A stretch of DNA of 64,000 bases from Streptomyces sp. NRRL S-31 (GCF_000718775.1 NZ_JOCB01000012.1:1-64000), one strand, 5' to 3'. Positions 8,915 to 18,346 are shown, counted from the stretch's first letter. Notes: generated by a model from the sequence alone, not told the origin. Numbers and translations: made by a program.

Positions 8915-9073
8915 TCCCGCCCCTATCGCCGCCGGTGCCGTTCCTGCGGCCTTCCCGACTTCCTTGCTCCGCACACCTGTTGGACCCAACGTCATGCCGA
9001 CACCGGCCCACTGCCGGACGGTTGCGGCACCACGCGATCAGGTGATCAGCGTATCGGCAGGCACCGACAGTCC

Positions 9074-9099
9074 GCGGGCGGACGGCCGAAGCCGCCCGC
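9074..9099 (-). terminator. Hairpin after EF-G-like gene
   Basis: Arms GCGGGCGG (9074-9081) and CCGCCCGC (9092-9099) pair over 8 bp. It lies 25 nt past the EF-G-like stop on the minus strand and upstream of the membrane protein gene. Confidence 0.55.
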
Positions 9100-9124
9100 C
9101 CGCGCGCCGGTTCGCGCTCCCGTA

Positions 9125-11326
9125 CTACCCCTCGTCCCCGGCCTGTTCGCGGATGCGTTCGGCGATCTGCGGGGGCATCGGCTCGTGCCGGGCGTACGCG
9201 CGGTCGAACCGGGCCGTGCCGTGCGAGAGCGAGCGCAGGTCGACGGCGTACCGGCCGATCTCGAACTCGGGCACCTCGGCACGGATCAACGTCCGCCCGG
9301 AGCCCACCTGTTCGGTGCCGAGCAGCCGGCCCCGACGGCTCGAGAGGTCGCTCATCACGGCGCCCACGTAGTCGTCGCCGACCAGCACGGTCACCTCGGC
9401 GACCGGCTCCAGCAGATGGATCCTCGTATCCGCCGCCGCCTCGCGCAGGGCCAGCGCGCCCGCCGTCTGGAAGGCGGCGTCGGAGGAGTCCACCGAGTGC
9501 GCCTTGCCGTCCAGCAGCGTGATCCGCACGTCCACCAGGGGATAGCCGGCGGCGACCCCCCGGGCGGCCTGGGCCCGTACGCCCTTCTCGACGGACGGGA
9601 TGAACTGGCGGGGCACCGCGCCGCCGACCACCTTGTCCACGAACTCGACGCCCGAGCCGTTCGGAAGCGGCTCCACCTCGATCTCGCAGATGGCGTACTG
9701 GCCGTGGCCGCCGGACTGCTTGACGTGCCGGCCGCGCCCGGCGGCCTTGTGCGCGAACGTCTCGCGCAGGGAGACCCGGTGCGGTACGACGTCGACCTGG
9801 ACGCCGTACCGGCTGCGCAGCCGTTCCAGGGCGACGTCGGCGTGCGCCTCGCCCAGGCACCACAGGACCACCTGGTGGGTGTCCTGGTTCTGCTCCAGGC
9901 GCATCGTCGGATCCTCGGCGACCAGCCGGGACAGCCCCTGGGACAGCTTGTCCTCGTCGGCCTTGCTGTGCGCCTGGATGGCGAGCGGCAGCAGCGGGTC
10001 GGGCATCTGCCAGGGCTCCACCAGCAGCGGGTCGTCCTTGCCGGACAGGGTGTCGCCGGTCTCGGCGCGGCCCAGCTTGGACACGCACACCAGGTCGCCG
10101 GCGACGGCGTGGGTCACCGGGCGCTGCTGTTTGCCGAAGGCCATGGACAGGGCGCCGACCTTCTCGTCGACGTCGTGGTCCTCGTGCCCGCGGTCGGCGA
10201 GGCCGCGCCCGGAGACGTGCACGGCCTGGTCCGGCCGCAGCGTGCCGGAGAAGACGCGGACCAGGGAGATCCGGCCCACGTAGGGGTCGGAGGAGGTCTT
10301 CACGACCTCGGCGACCAGCGGGCCGGCCGTGTCGCACGGCTTCAGCTCGCGCCGCTCTCCGCCGACCGTGGTCACCCCGGGCAGCGGGTGCTCGAAGGGC
10401 GTCGGGAAACCACCGGTGATCAGCTCCAGCAGCTCCACCGTGCCGAGGCCCTGCCGGGCGCCCTCGGCGGCGGGGGCGGCGGCCAGCACGGGGAAGAACG
10501 AACCCCGCGCCACGGCCCGCTCCAGATCCTCGACGAGGGTCTTGACGTCGACCTGTTCACCGCCCAGGTACCGGTCCATGAGGGTCTCGTCCTCGCTCTC
10601 CGCGATGATCCCCTCGATCAGCCGGTTGCGGGCCTCCTCCAGGTCCGGCAACTGGTCCTCGCCCGGCTCGGACTCCTTGCGTTCCCCGGTCGAGTAGTCG
10701 AACAGCTTCCGCGTCAGCAGACCGACCAGCCCGGTCACGGGCGCGTGCCCGTCGGGGCCCTCCGGTCCGCGCAGCGGCAGGTACAGGGGGAGCACGGCGT
10801 CGGGGTCGTCGCCGCCGAAGACCTCCGCGCAGTTCCGGGTCATCTCCTCGAAGTCGGCGCGCGCCGCCTCCAGGTGGGTGATCACGATCGCGCGGGGCAT
10901 GCCGACGGCCGCGCACTCCTCCCACACCATCCGGGTCGAGCCGTCGACCCCGTCGGAGGCCGAGACGACGAAGAGGGCCGCGTCCGCGGCGCGCAGACCG
11001 GCCCGCAGCTCCCCGACGAAGTCGGCGTACCCGGGGGTGTCCAGGATGTTGACCTTGATGCCGTCCCAGGCGACCGGCACCAGGGAGAGCTGGACCGAGC
11101 GCTGCTGCCGGTGCTCGATGTCGTCGTAGTCGGAGACCGTGCCGCCGTCCTCCACGCGGCCCGCCCGGTTCACCGCCCCGGCGGTCAGCGCGAGGGCCTC
11201 CACCAGGGTCGTCTTCCCCGAGCCCGAGGGGCCGACCAGCACCACGTTCCGTACGGAGGTGGGTCGGTCGGCCGCCAGAGCCCTGCCGGCGGCCCCGGGG
11301 TGGTGTGACTGTGCCTTGTCGCCCAT
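9125..11326 (-). CDS. Elongation factor G-like protein (EF-G2 type)
   Basis: 733 residues with the full five-domain layout of EF-G. P-loop GPSGSGKTT is near 32-40 and G3 DTPGYADF near 98. Domains II-V follow, including the domain IV/V region GGHGQYAICEIEVEPL and a C-terminal FDRAYARHEPMPP. Two G-domain motifs are abnormal. The switch I RGIT motif of true EF-G is replaced by QQRSVQL, so the Thr that coordinates Mg is not obvious, and the NKxD motif reads THLE. This fits the second EF-G paralogue of actinobacteria (FusA2/EF-G2-like) rather than the main translocase, whose gene sits with rpsL/rpsG. The ATG at 11326 follows a GGAGG ribosome binding site. The role is unclear; ribosome binding without ordinary GTP turnover is one idea. 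Confidence 0.88.
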   Translation of the reverse strand: MGDKAQSHHPGAAGRALAADRPTSVRNVVLVGPSGSGKTTLVEALALTAGAVNRAGRVEDGGTVSDYDDIEHRQQRSVQLSLVPVAWDGIKVNILDTPGYADFVGELRAGLRAADAALFVVSASDGVDGSTRMVWEECAAVGMPRAIVITHLEAARADFEEMTRNCAEVFGGDDPDAVLPLYLPLRGPEGPDGHAPVTGLVGLLTRKLFDYSTGERKESEPGEDQLPDLEEARNRLIEGIIAESEDETLMDRYLGGEQVDVKTLVEDLERAVARGSFFPVLAAAPAAEGARQGLGTVELLELITGGFPTPFEHPLPGVTTVGGERRELKPCDTAGPLVAEVVKTSSDPYVGRISLVRVFSGTLRPDQAVHVSGRGLADRGHEDHDVDEKVGALSMAFGKQQRPVTHAVAGDLVCVSKLGRAETGDTLSGKDDPLLVEPWQMPDPLLPLAIQAHSKADEDKLSQGLSRLVAEDPTMRLEQNQDTHQVVLWCLGEAHADVALERLRSRYGVQVDVVPHRVSLRETFAHKAAGRGRHVKQSGGHGQYAICEIEVEPLPNGSGVEFVDKVVGGAVPRQFIPSVEKGVRAQAARGVAAGYPLVDVRITLLDGKAHSVDSSDAAFQTAGALALREAAADTRIHLLEPVAEVTVLVGDDYVGAVMSDLSSRRGRLLGTEQVGSGRTLIRAEVPEFEIGRYAVDLRSLSHGTARFDRAYARHEPMPPQIAERIREQAGDEG

Positions 11327-11632
11327 GATCCTGCCTCCCGTGCACGGTGAGGTCACTGTGGGCGCGGACCACGCGAAACCGCGTGTTGCGGCGGCTGTGG
11401 CGACGCCCGCGGTTATTCGAGCTTTCCACTCACGTCACGTCGCGTCCATACGAAGGACTACCGGCCGTGCGCGCGGGACACCGCCGGCGTCACGCGTGCC
11501 TCGTGGACGGCGGTGCGCACCGGTTCGCGGCGCGGTGGCGGGTGCCCGCCCGCCGCCCACGCGCGCGCGTGGCTACGATGGGCCAGCCGGCGGCCAGCAG
11601 GGGCCGCGGCGTCACCGACCGTCGGGAAGGCC
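11327..11632. other. Divergent promoter region, EF-G-like gene / pgsA
   Basis: This 306-bp stretch separates two divergent genes. For pgsA, a TACGAT hexamer at 11574-11579 is a good -10 candidate, giving a leader near 46 nt; no convincing -35 is present. Small inverted repeats (about 11370-11385 and 11537-11550) have no assigned role. I see no gene. Confidence 0.5.
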
Positions 11633-12298
11633 ATGCTGAACAAGTACGCGCGTGCATTTTTCACGCGTGTCCTCACCCCGTTCGCCGCGTTTCTCATCCG
11701 CCGGGGCGTGAGCCCCGACACGGTCACGCTCATCGGCACGGCCGGTGTGGTGGCGGGGGCGCTGGTCTTCTACCCCAGGGGCGAGTTCTTCTGGGGCACG
11801 GTGGTGATCACCCTGTTCGTCTTCTCCGACCTGGTCGACGGCAACATGGCCCGCCAGCTGGGCCGCTCCAGCCGCTGGGGCGCCTTCCTGGACTCCACCC
11901 TGGACCGGGTCGCCGACGGCGCGATCTTCGGCGGTTTCGCGCTCTGGTACGCGGGCCTCGGCGACGACAATGTGCTGTGCGCGGTGTCCATCTTCTGCCT
12001 GGCCAGCGGCCAGGTGGTGTCGTACACCAAGGCGCGCGGCGAGTCGATCGGGCTCCCCGTCGCCGTCAACGGGCTCGTCGAGCGCGCCGAGCGGCTGGTG
12101 ATCTCGCTGGTCGCGGCCGGTTTCGCGGGCCTGCACAAGTTCGGTGTGCCGGGCATCCAGTGGCTGCTGCCGATCGCGCTGTGGATCGTCGCCGCGGGCA
12201 GCCTCGTCACGCTCGTCCAGCGGGTCGTCACCGTCCGCCGCGAGTCGGCTCAGGCCGAGGCGGCGGCCGGGGCGAGCCCCAGCGGGGCCCCGCAGTGA
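11633..12298 (+). CDS. pgsA: Phosphatidylinositol phosphate synthase (CDP-alcohol phosphotransferase)
   Basis: 221 residues, an integral membrane enzyme with about six hydrophobic segments. The CDP-alcohol phosphotransferase signature is complete: DLVDGNMARQLGRSSRWGAF continues into LDSTLDR, giving DGx2ARx8Gx3Dx3D at about residues 66-91. In actinobacteria the PgsA1-type enzyme joins CDP-diacylglycerol with inositol 1-phosphate to form phosphatidylinositol phosphate, the precursor of phosphatidylinositol and its mannosides. The assignment to inositol rather than glycerol phosphate rests on the next two genes, which act on phosphatidylinositol mannosides. The start at 11633 has GGGAAGG upstream. 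The stop overlaps the next gene's GTG by 4 bp. Confidence 0.93.
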   Translation: MLNKYARAFFTRVLTPFAAFLIRRGVSPDTVTLIGTAGVVAGALVFYPRGEFFWGTVVITLFVFSDLVDGNMARQLGRSSRWGAFLDSTLDRVADGAIFGGFALWYAGLGDDNVLCAVSIFCLASGQVVSYTKARGESIGLPVAVNGLVERAERLVISLVAAGFAGLHKFGVPGIQWLLPIALWIVAAGSLVTLVQRVVTVRRESAQAEAAAGASPSGAPQ

Positions 12299-13203
12299 GC
12301 GCCGCCGACCGGCTCACCGACGGGCTGTACGGCCTCGGCTGGAGCACCGTCAAGAAGCTCCCGGAGCCCGCGGCGGTCCGCCTCGGGCAGACCATCGCCG
12401 ACATCGCCTGGAAGCGGCGCGGCAAGGGCGTCCGACGGCTGGAGGCCAACTACGCGCGCGTGGTGCCCGGCGCCGGCCCGGAGCGGCTCGCGGAGCTGTC
12501 CCGCGCGGGGATGCGCTCGTACCTGCGCTACTGGATGGAGTCCTTCCGGCTGCCGGCCTGGAGCGCCGAGCGGGTGCGGACGGGCTTCGACCCGAAGGAC
12601 GTGCACCATCTGACCGACGGGCTGGCCTCCGGCCGGGGTGTGATCCTCGCCCTGCCGCACCTGGCCAACTGGGACCTGGCCGGCGCCTGGGTCACCACCG
12701 AGCTGCGGACGCCGTTCACGACGGTCGCCGAGCGCCTGAAGCCGGAGACGCTCTACGACCGGTTCGTCGCCTACCGCGAGGGCCTGGGCATGGAGGTGCT
12801 GCCGCACAGCGGCGGCTCGGCCTTCGGCACCCTGGCCCGGCGGCTGCGCGACGGCGGCCTGGTCTGTCTGGTCGCCGACCGCGACCTGTCCGCCTCCGGC
12901 GTGGAGGTCGACTTCTTCGGCGAGCCGGCCCGGATGCCCGCCGGTCCGGCCCTGCTCGCCCAGCAGACGGGCGCGCTGCTGCTGCCCGTCACCCTCTGGT
13001 ACGACGACTCACCCGTCATGCAGGGCCGGGTCCATCCCCCGGTCGAGGTACCCGAGTCGGGCACCCGGACGGAGAAGACGTCCGTCATGACGCAGGCCCT
13101 GGCCGACGCCTTCGCCACCGGGATCGCCGACCACCCCGAGGACTGGCACATGCTCCAGCGCCTGTGGCTCGCCGACCTCGACCCCGCGAAGGGACCCGCG
13201 TGA
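12295..13203 (+). CDS. Phosphatidylinositol mannoside acyltransferase (LpxL-like)
   Basis: 302 residues of the lipid A lauroyl acyltransferase superfamily. The catalytic HxxxxD motif is visible in LPHLANWDLAG near residues 119-129, and a later LVADRDLSASGVEVDFFGEPARMPAGPALLA stretch holds the family's second conserved block. Because Streptomyces lacks lipid A and the gene lies between a phosphatidylinositol phosphate synthase and a PimA-like mannosyltransferase, the substrate is most likely phosphatidylinositol mannoside, as for mycobacterial PatA (Rv2611c). The protein probably sits at the inner face of the membrane. GTG start, overlapping the upstream stop (GTGA); its own stop overlaps the next start. 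Confidence 0.93.
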   Translation: MSAADRLTDGLYGLGWSTVKKLPEPAAVRLGQTIADIAWKRRGKGVRRLEANYARVVPGAGPERLAELSRAGMRSYLRYWMESFRLPAWSAERVRTGFDPKDVHHLTDGLASGRGVILALPHLANWDLAGAWVTTELRTPFTTVAERLKPETLYDRFVAYREGLGMEVLPHSGGSAFGTLARRLRDGGLVCLVADRDLSASGVEVDFFGEPARMPAGPALLAQQTGALLLPVTLWYDDSPVMQGRVHPPVEVPESGTRTEKTSVMTQALADAFATGIADHPEDWHMLQRLWLADLDPAKGPA

Positions 13204-14363
13204 GAATCGGGATCGTCTGCCCGTACTCCTGGGACGTGCCCGGTGGCGTCCAGTTCCACATCCGTGACCTCGCCGAGTACTTCATCCGTCTCGGCCACGA
13301 CGTCTCCGTCCTCGCCCCCGCCGACGACGACACCCCGCTGCCCCCGTACGTCGTCTCGGCCGGCCGCGCGGTCCCGGTGCCCTACAACGGCTCGGTGGCC
13401 CGGCTGAACTTCGGGTTCCTGTCGGCCGCGAGGGTGCGGCGCTGGCTGCACGACGGCGCCTTCGACGTGGTGCACATCCACGAGCCGACCTCGCCGTCGC
13501 TGGGCCTGCTGACCTGCTGGGCGGCGCAGGGCCCGATCGTCGCCACCTTCCACACCTCCAACCCGCGCTCGCGCGCGATGATCGCCGCCTACTCGATCCT
13601 CCAGGCCGCCCTGGAGAAGATCAGCGCGCGGATCGCGGTCAGCGAGTACGCCCGCCGCACGCTGGTCGAGCACCTGGGCGGGGACGCGGTGGTCATCCCC
13701 AACGGCGTCGACGTGGACTTCTTCGCCGAGGCCGAGCCCAGGCCGGAGTGGCAGGGCGAAACCATCGGCTTCATCGGCCGGATCGACGAGCCCCGCAAGG
13801 GCCTGCCGGTGCTGATGAAGGCCCTGCCGAGGATCCTGGCGGCCCGGCCGGGGACCCGGCTGCTGGTGGCCGGCCGCGGCGACGAGGAGGCGGCCGTCGA
13901 GGGCCTGCCCGTGGAGCTGCGCGCGCGCGTGGAGTTCCTCGGCATGATCAGCGACACCGACAAGGCGCGCTTCCTGCGCAGCGTCGACCTGTACGTGGCG
14001 CCCAACACCGGCGGGGAGAGCTTCGGCATCATCCTGGTCGAGGCGATGTCGGCGGGCGCGCCCGTGCTCGCCTCCGACCTGGACGCGTTCGTGCAGGTCC
14101 TCGACCAGGGCGAGGCCGGGGAGGTCTTCGCCAACGAGGACGCCGACGCGCTGGCCGAGGCGGCCGTACGGCTGCTGGAGGACCCTGCGCGCCGGACGGA
14201 ACTGCGCGAGCGCGGCAGCGCCCACGTACGGCGCTTCGACTGGTCGACGGTGGGTGCGGACATCCTGTCCGTCTACGAGACGGTCACGGCCGGCGCGGCG
14301 GCGGTCGCCGCGGACGAGCGAACGACCGGCCTGCGGGCCCGCCTCGGCCTGGCCCGCGACTGA
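13200..14363 (+). CDS. pimA: Phosphatidylinositol alpha-mannosyltransferase, PimA-type (GT4)
   Basis: 387 residues with two Rossmann-like halves (GT-B fold). The N-terminal CPYSWDVPGGVQFHIRDLAE holds the GG acceptor-side loop, VVHIHEPTSPSLGL follows, and the C-terminal half contains FIGRIDEPRKGLPVL and the nucleotide-sugar EX7E motif in ESFGIILVEAM. PimA transfers mannose from GDP-mannose to phosphatidylinositol at the inner membrane face, the first step of PIM synthesis. GTG start at 13200 overlaps the acyltransferase stop (GTGA). The N-terminus (MRIGIVCPYSWDVPGGVQ) is characteristic of PimA. A strong terminator follows directly, so pgsA-acyltransferase-pimA form one operon. Confidence 0.94.
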   Translation: MRIGIVCPYSWDVPGGVQFHIRDLAEYFIRLGHDVSVLAPADDDTPLPPYVVSAGRAVPVPYNGSVARLNFGFLSAARVRRWLHDGAFDVVHIHEPTSPSLGLLTCWAAQGPIVATFHTSNPRSRAMIAAYSILQAALEKISARIAVSEYARRTLVEHLGGDAVVIPNGVDVDFFAEAEPRPEWQGETIGFIGRIDEPRKGLPVLMKALPRILAARPGTRLLVAGRGDEEAAVEGLPVELRARVEFLGMISDTDKARFLRSVDLYVAPNTGGESFGIILVEAMSAGAPVLASDLDAFVQVLDQGEAGEVFANEDADALAEAAVRLLEDPARRTELRERGSAHVRRFDWSTVGADILSVYETVTAGAAAVAADERTTGLRARLGLARD

Positions 14364-14364
14364 C

Positions 14365-14409
14365 CGGCCCGCCTCCCGGCGTCTGACGGGCGCCGGGAGG
14401 CGGGCCGGC
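14365..14409 (+). terminator. Terminator of the PIM operon
   Basis: Perfect 18-bp stem, arms 14365-14382 and 14392-14409, loop 9 nt, beginning two bases past the pimA stop. Confidence 0.88.
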
Positions 14410-14694
14410 GCGGTGCGGGGTCCCTTCGTCGTCGGGCTCGCGGGCACCGGCCACCGTGAGTACCGGGCTCCCGTCCGCCTCGGGACGCCGCAGGTCTCCG
14501 GTCTCCCGTCCGTCCACCTGTCCGCGCCTCCGCCCGCGCCCCGTCCGTTCTTCCGGTCGTCGCCGTGCCGCGTGGGCGCCCGGGCGCTGTGCCGGCCGGT
14601 GCGCGGACTTCCGGCCGGGGCGACTCGGCCACGCCCCCGGTGCCCCGCGCCCGGCCCGTGCCGAGTGCCGTGAGGGCCGGTCGGTGGGGGCCGG
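14410..14694. other. Intergenic stretch without a supportable gene
   Basis: About 285 bp of very GC-rich sequence between the PIM operon terminator and the promoter of the next gene. Open frames on both strands are Arg/Pro-rich with no ribosome binding site and look like chance openings. I find nothing else. Confidence 0.5.
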
Positions 14695-14706
14695 TAGCCT
14701 TCGGCC

Positions 14707-15249
14707 GTGATCGCTACCCTCATCTGGATCCTCGTCGCGCTCCTCGCCGTCGGCGTGTACCTCAGCTGGACGGCCGGGCGGCTGGACCGGCTGCACGTGC
14801 GGATGGACGCCGCCCGGGCCGCGCTCGACGCCCAGTTGCTGCGGCGGGCCTCGGTGGCGCAGGAACTGGCGACCTCGGGCGTGCTGGACCCGGCCGCCTC
14901 GATCGTGCTGTACGAGGCCGCGCACGCGGCCCGGCAGGCCGAGGAGGAGCAGCGGGAGGTCGCCGAGAGCGAGCTGAGCCAGGCGCTGCGGGCGGTCTTC
15001 GAGGAAGCGGCGCAGGTGGAGGCGGTGCGCGAGGCCCCGGGCGGCGAGGAGGCGGCCCGGGAACTGGCCGAGGCCGTCCGCCGGGTGCCGATGGCCCGCC
15101 GTTTCCACAACGACGCCGTGGGCGCCGCCCGCAGGCTCCGTGAGCACCGCAAGGTCCGCTGGTTCCGGCTGGCCGGTCACGCCCCGTTCCCGCTCGCCGT
15201 AGAGATGGACGACGAGCCGCCCGCGGCCCTGGTGGAGCGGGTCTCCTGA
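14707..15249 (+). CDS. LemA-like membrane-anchored protein
   Basis: 180 residues. One N-terminal transmembrane helix (IATLIWILVALLAVGVYLSW) is followed by an almost entirely helical Ala/Glu/Arg-rich domain. RLDRLHVRMDAARAALDAQLLRRA near 27-50 resembles the start of LemA domains (LxxLRxxVxxAxxxxDxQLxRR). The C-terminal RRFHNDAVGAARRLREHRKV with a closing hydrophobic turn matches the LemA end pattern, so I call it LemA-like, with moderate certainty. LemA proteins are membrane proteins of unclear function. The GTG at 14707 has no Shine-Dalgarno. TAGCCT at 14695-14700 ends exactly 6 nt before it, indicating a leaderless mRNA. pdxS lies downstream on the same strand after a 114-bp gap. Confidence 0.78.
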   Translation: MIATLIWILVALLAVGVYLSWTAGRLDRLHVRMDAARAALDAQLLRRASVAQELATSGVLDPAASIVLYEAAHAARQAEEEQREVAESELSQALRAVFEEAAQVEAVREAPGGEEAARELAEAVRRVPMARRFHNDAVGAARRLREHRKVRWFRLAGHAPFPLAVEMDDEPPAALVERVS

Positions 15250-15363
15250 ACGCCGGATGAACCAAAACGAGCCACCGGCTCGCCATTGGCCCTTGCTGTG
15301 GCCTGGTCCGCTCGCGTTTCCTCATCGGTGCAGAAGCCCTCTTTACCGTCAGTGAGGTCACCC

Positions 15364-16269
15364 GTGTCCACCACCGAGAACCAGGCTCCCGAGACCGGCA
15401 CCGACCGCGTGAAGCGCGGTATGGCCGAGCAGCTCAAGAACGGCGTGATCATGGACGTCGTCACGCCGGAGCAGGCGAAGATCGCCGAGGACGCGGGCGC
15501 CGTCGCCGTCATGGCCCTGGAGCGGGTTCCGGCCGACATCCGCAAGGACGGCGGAGTGGCCCGCATGTCCGACCCGGACATGATCGAGGGCATCATCGAC
15601 GCCGTCTCGATCCCGGTCATGGCCAAGTCCCGCATCGGCCACTTCGTCGAGGCCCAGGTGCTCCAGTCCCTCGGCGTCGACTTCATCGACGAGTCCGAGG
15701 TGCTCACCCCGGCCGACGAGGTCAACCACTCCGACAAGTGGGGCTTCACCACCCCGTTCGTGTGCGGCGCGACCAACCTGGGCGAGGCCCTGCGCCGTAT
15801 CGCCGAGGGCGCCGCGATGATCCGCTCCAAGGGCGAGGCCGGCACCGGCAACGTCGTGGAGGCCGTCCGTCACCTGCGCCAGATCAAGGGCGACATCGCC
15901 CGCCTGCGCGGTCTGGACAACCACGAGCTGTACGCCGCCGCCAAGGAGCTGCGCGCCCCGTACGAGCTGGTCAAGGAGGTCGCCGAGCTGGGCAAGCTCC
16001 CGGTGGTGCTGTTCTCCGCCGGTGGCGTGGCCACCCCGGCCGACGCCGCCCTGATGCGTCAGCTCGGCGCCGAGGGCGTCTTCGTCGGCTCCGGCATCTT
16101 CAAGTCCGGCGACCCCGCCAAGCGCGCAGCCGCCATCGTGAAGGCCACCACCTTCTACGACGACCCGAAGATCATCGCGGACGCGTCCCGGAACCTCGGC
16201 GAGGCCATGGTCGGCATCAACTGCGACGTCCTCCCCGAGTCCGAGCGCTACGCGAACCGCGGCTGGTAA
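15364..16269 (+). CDS. pdxS: Pyridoxal 5'-phosphate synthase, PdxS subunit
   Basis: 301 residues, a (beta/alpha)8 barrel. Visible signatures are [43 protein letters not shown] at the N-terminus, the substrate lysine in VMAKSRIGH and the phosphate-binding [10 protein letters not shown] near the C-terminus. PdxS makes pyridoxal phosphate from ribose 5-phosphate, glyceraldehyde 3-phosphate and ammonia supplied by PdxT, encoded 21 bp downstream. The GTG at 15364 is preceded by GTGAGG; it opens [16 protein letters not shown], a short actinobacterial extension. The 114-bp upstream gap contains a small GAGCC/GGCTC hairpin at about 15270-15282 and is less GC-rich; I see no certain regulator site. Confidence 0.97.
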   Translation: MSTTENQAPETGTDRVKRGMAEQLKNGVIMDVVTPEQAKIAEDAGAVAVMALERVPADIRKDGGVARMSDPDMIEGIIDAVSIPVMAKSRIGHFVEAQVLQSLGVDFIDESEVLTPADEVNHSDKWGFTTPFVCGATNLGEALRRIAEGAAMIRSKGEAGTGNVVEAVRHLRQIKGDIARLRGLDNHELYAAAKELRAPYELVKEVAELGKLPVVLFSAGGVATPADAALMRQLGAEGVFVGSGIFKSGDPAKRAAAIVKATTFYDDPKIIADASRNLGEAMVGINCDVLPESERYANRGW

Positions 16270-16290
16270 CCCCCCCAGGTACGACACCCC

Positions 16291-16896
16291 ATGAACACTC
16301 CTGTCATAGGCGTCCTGGCCCTCCAGGGCGACGTACGGGAGCACCTCATCGCCCTGGCCGCGGCCGACGCCGTGGCCAGGCAGGTGCGGCGCCCCGAGGA
16401 ACTCGCCGAGGTCGACGGCCTCGTCCTGCCCGGCGGCGAGTCCACCACCATCTCCAAGCTGGCCGTCCTCTTCGGCGTGATGGAGCCCCTGCGCGCGCGC
16501 GTGCGGGCCGGTATGCCGGTCTACGGCACCTGCGCCGGCATGATCCTGCTCGCCGACAAGATCCTCGACCCCCGCTCGGGTCAGGAGACCATCGGCGGCA
16601 TCGACATGATCGTGCGCCGCAACGCCTTCGGCCGGCAGAACGAGTCGTTCGAGGCCGCGGTCGACGTGCGGGGCGTCCCGGGCGATCCTGTGGAGGGCGT
16701 CTTCATCCGCGCTCCCTGGGTGGAGTCCGTCGGCGCCGCGACCGAGGTGCTCGCCGAGCACGACGGCCACGTCGTGGCGGTGCGCCAGGGCAACGCGCTG
16801 GCCACGTCGTTCCACCCGGAGCTGACCGGCGACCACCGCGTGCACTCCCTGTTCGTCGACATGGTGCGCGCCAACCGGACACGAGAGTCCTTGTAG
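16291..16896 (+). CDS. pdxT: Pyridoxal 5'-phosphate synthase glutaminase subunit PdxT
   Basis: 201 residues, class I glutamine amidotransferase of the PdxT type. N-terminal [12 protein letters not shown] and [12 protein letters not shown] are diagnostic. The nucleophilic Cys is in [11 protein letters not shown], and the His-Glu pair is in [13 protein letters not shown]. PdxT hydrolyses glutamine and channels ammonia into the PdxS barrel, so the two gene products form one complex. The gene directly follows pdxS. Its TAG stop overlaps a TAGGAT -10-like hexamer that may drive the next gene, yebC. Confidence 0.97.
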   Translation: MNTPVIGVLALQGDVREHLIALAAADAVARQVRRPEELAEVDGLVLPGGESTTISKLAVLFGVMEPLRARVRAGMPVYGTCAGMILLADKILDPRSGQETIGGIDMIVRRNAFGRQNESFEAAVDVRGVPGDPVEGVFIRAPWVESVGAATEVLAEHDGHVVAVRQGNALATSFHPELTGDHRVHSLFVDMVRANRTRESL

Positions 16897-16920
16897 GATC
16901 TCTGCCGTTCGTACAGAGAT
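16894..16920 (+). promoter_or_regulatory. Possible yebC promoter element with hairpin
   Basis: TAGGAT at 16894-16899, overlapping the pdxT stop, fits a -10 hexamer. The arms ATCTCTG (16898-16904) and CAGAGAT (16914-16920) form a 7-bp hairpin just after it, so the yebC leader may start with this stem-loop. No strong -35 is visible. Confidence 0.35.
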
Positions 16921-16944
16921 GGGTTACGCGAAGGAGACAGGCAG

Positions 16945-17697
16945 ATGTCCGGCCACTCTAAATGGGCCACGACGAAGCACAAGAAGGCCGTCATCGACGC
17001 CAAGCGCGGCAAGCTCTTCGCGAAGCTGATCAAGAACATCGAGGTCGCGGCGCGGATGGGCGGCGTCGACGTCGAAGGCAACCCGACGCTCTACGACGCC
17101 GTCCAGAAGGCCAAGAAGCAGTCGGTCCCGAACAAGAACATCGACTCCGCGATCCAGCGCGGCGGTGGTCTCGAGGCCGGCGGCGCCGACTACGAGACGA
17201 TCATGTACGAGGGCTACGGCCCCAACGGCGTCGCGGTGCTCATCGAGTGCCTCACCGACAACCGCAACCGCGCCGCCTCCGAGGTCCGCGTCGCCATGAC
17301 CCGCAACGGCGGCTCGATGGCCGACCCCGGCTCGGTGTCGTACCTGTTCAACCGCAAGGGCGTCATCATCGTCCCCAAGGGCGAGCTGACCGAGGACGAC
17401 GTCCTCGGCGCCGTCCTGGACGCCGGTGCCGAGGAGGTCAACGACCTCGGTGAGTCCTTCGAGGTCGTCAGCGAGGCCACCGACCTGGTCGCGGTCCGCA
17501 CCGCCCTCCAGGAGGCCGGCATCGACTACGACTCCGCCGAGGCCAACTTCGTCCCGACCATGCAGGTCGAGCTGGACGAGGAGGGCGCCAAGAAGATCTT
17601 CAAGCTCATCGACGCGCTGGAGGACAGCGACGACGTGCAGAACGTCTTCGCCAACTTCGACGTCAGCGACGAGATCATGGAGAAGGTCGACGCGTAA
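16945..17697 (+). CDS. yebC: YebC/PmpR family protein (TACO1-like)
   Basis: 250 residues with the classical opening [37 protein letters not shown], then [13 protein letters not shown] and [14 protein letters not shown], covering all three domains of the family. Members bind DNA and act as transcription regulators in some species; others relieve ribosome stalling at proline runs. Here it lies between pdxT and ruvC, a placement next to ruvCAB that is widespread in bacteria. RBS GAAGGAG is at about 16930-16936. A terminator follows, separating it from ruvC. Confidence 0.96.
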   Translation: MSGHSKWATTKHKKAVIDAKRGKLFAKLIKNIEVAARMGGVDVEGNPTLYDAVQKAKKQSVPNKNIDSAIQRGGGLEAGGADYETIMYEGYGPNGVAVLIECLTDNRNRAASEVRVAMTRNGGSMADPGSVSYLFNRKGVIIVPKGELTEDDVLGAVLDAGAEEVNDLGESFEVVSEATDLVAVRTALQEAGIDYDSAEANFVPTMQVELDEEGAKKIFKLIDALEDSDDVQNVFANFDVSDEIMEKVDA

Positions 17698-17713
17698 CGC
17701 GACGGCTCGCCCA

Positions 17714-17746
17714 ACGGGCCGACGGGAGACACGCCCGTCGGCCCGT
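17714..17746 (+). terminator. Terminator after yebC
   Basis: Perfect 13-bp stem, arms 17714-17726 and 17734-17746, with a 7-nt loop, 17 nt past the yebC stop. Confidence 0.82.
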
Positions 17747-17806
17747 CGCTCTGTCAGTGGCACCCGATAGCCTGCACGAACAGGCTGTCGAACGGAGGGG
17801 GCGCGC

Positions 17807-18346
17807 GTGCGCGTACTGGGGGTGGACCCCGGGCTGACCCGGTGCGGCGTCGGGGTCGTGGAAGGGGTCGCGGGCCGCCCGCTCACCATGGTCGGCGTCG
17901 GGGTCGTCCGCACCCCCGCCGACGCGGAGCTCAGCCACCGTCTCCTCGCCGTCGAACAGGGCATCGAGCAGTGGCTGGACGAGCACCGGCCCGAGTTCGT
18001 CGCCGTCGAGCGCGTCTTCAGCCAGCACAACGTGCGCACGGTCATGGGCACCGCCCAGGCCAGCGCCGTCGCCATGCTGTGCGCCGCCCGGCGCGGCATC
18101 CCCGTCGCCCTGCACACCCCCAGCGAGGTCAAGGCCGCCGTCACCGGCAGCGGACGCGCGGACAAGGCGCAGGTGGGCGCGATGGTCACCCGTCTGCTGC
18201 GGCTCGCCGCACCACCCAAGCCGGCCGACGCCGCCGACGCCCTCGCGCTCGCCATCTGCCACATCTGGCGGGCCCCCGCCCAGAACCGGCTCCAGCAGGC
18301 CCTCGCCCGGCACGCAGTCCACGCAACGAAAGGCCGTACGGCATGA
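17807..18346 (+). CDS. ruvC: Holliday junction resolvase RuvC
   Basis: 179 residues, RNase H-like fold. Acidic active-site residues can be seen in [11 protein letters not shown] (first Asp near residue 7), [13 protein letters not shown] (Glu near 68), and the C-terminal [13 protein letters not shown] pair of Asp. RuvC cuts Holliday junctions symmetrically within the RuvABC resolvasome. GTG start with a CGGAGGGGG ribosome binding site. TAGCCT at 17768-17773 is a plausible -10 for the ruv operon, giving a leader of roughly 30 nt. The stop overlaps the ruvA start by 4 bp (ATGA). Confidence 0.97.
   Translation: MRVLGVDPGLTRCGVGVVEGVAGRPLTMVGVGVVRTPADAELSHRLLAVEQGIEQWLDEHRPEFVAVERVFSQHNVRTVMGTAQASAVAMLCAARRGIPVALHTPSEVKAAVTGSGRADKAQVGAMVTRLLRLAAPPKPADAADALALAICHIWRAPAQNRLQQALARHAVHATKGRTA

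Noticed and set aside
14410..14694. Open frames between pimA and the LemA-like gene
   Set aside because: Arg/Pro-rich products, no ribosome binding site, and no codon bias beyond general GC content.
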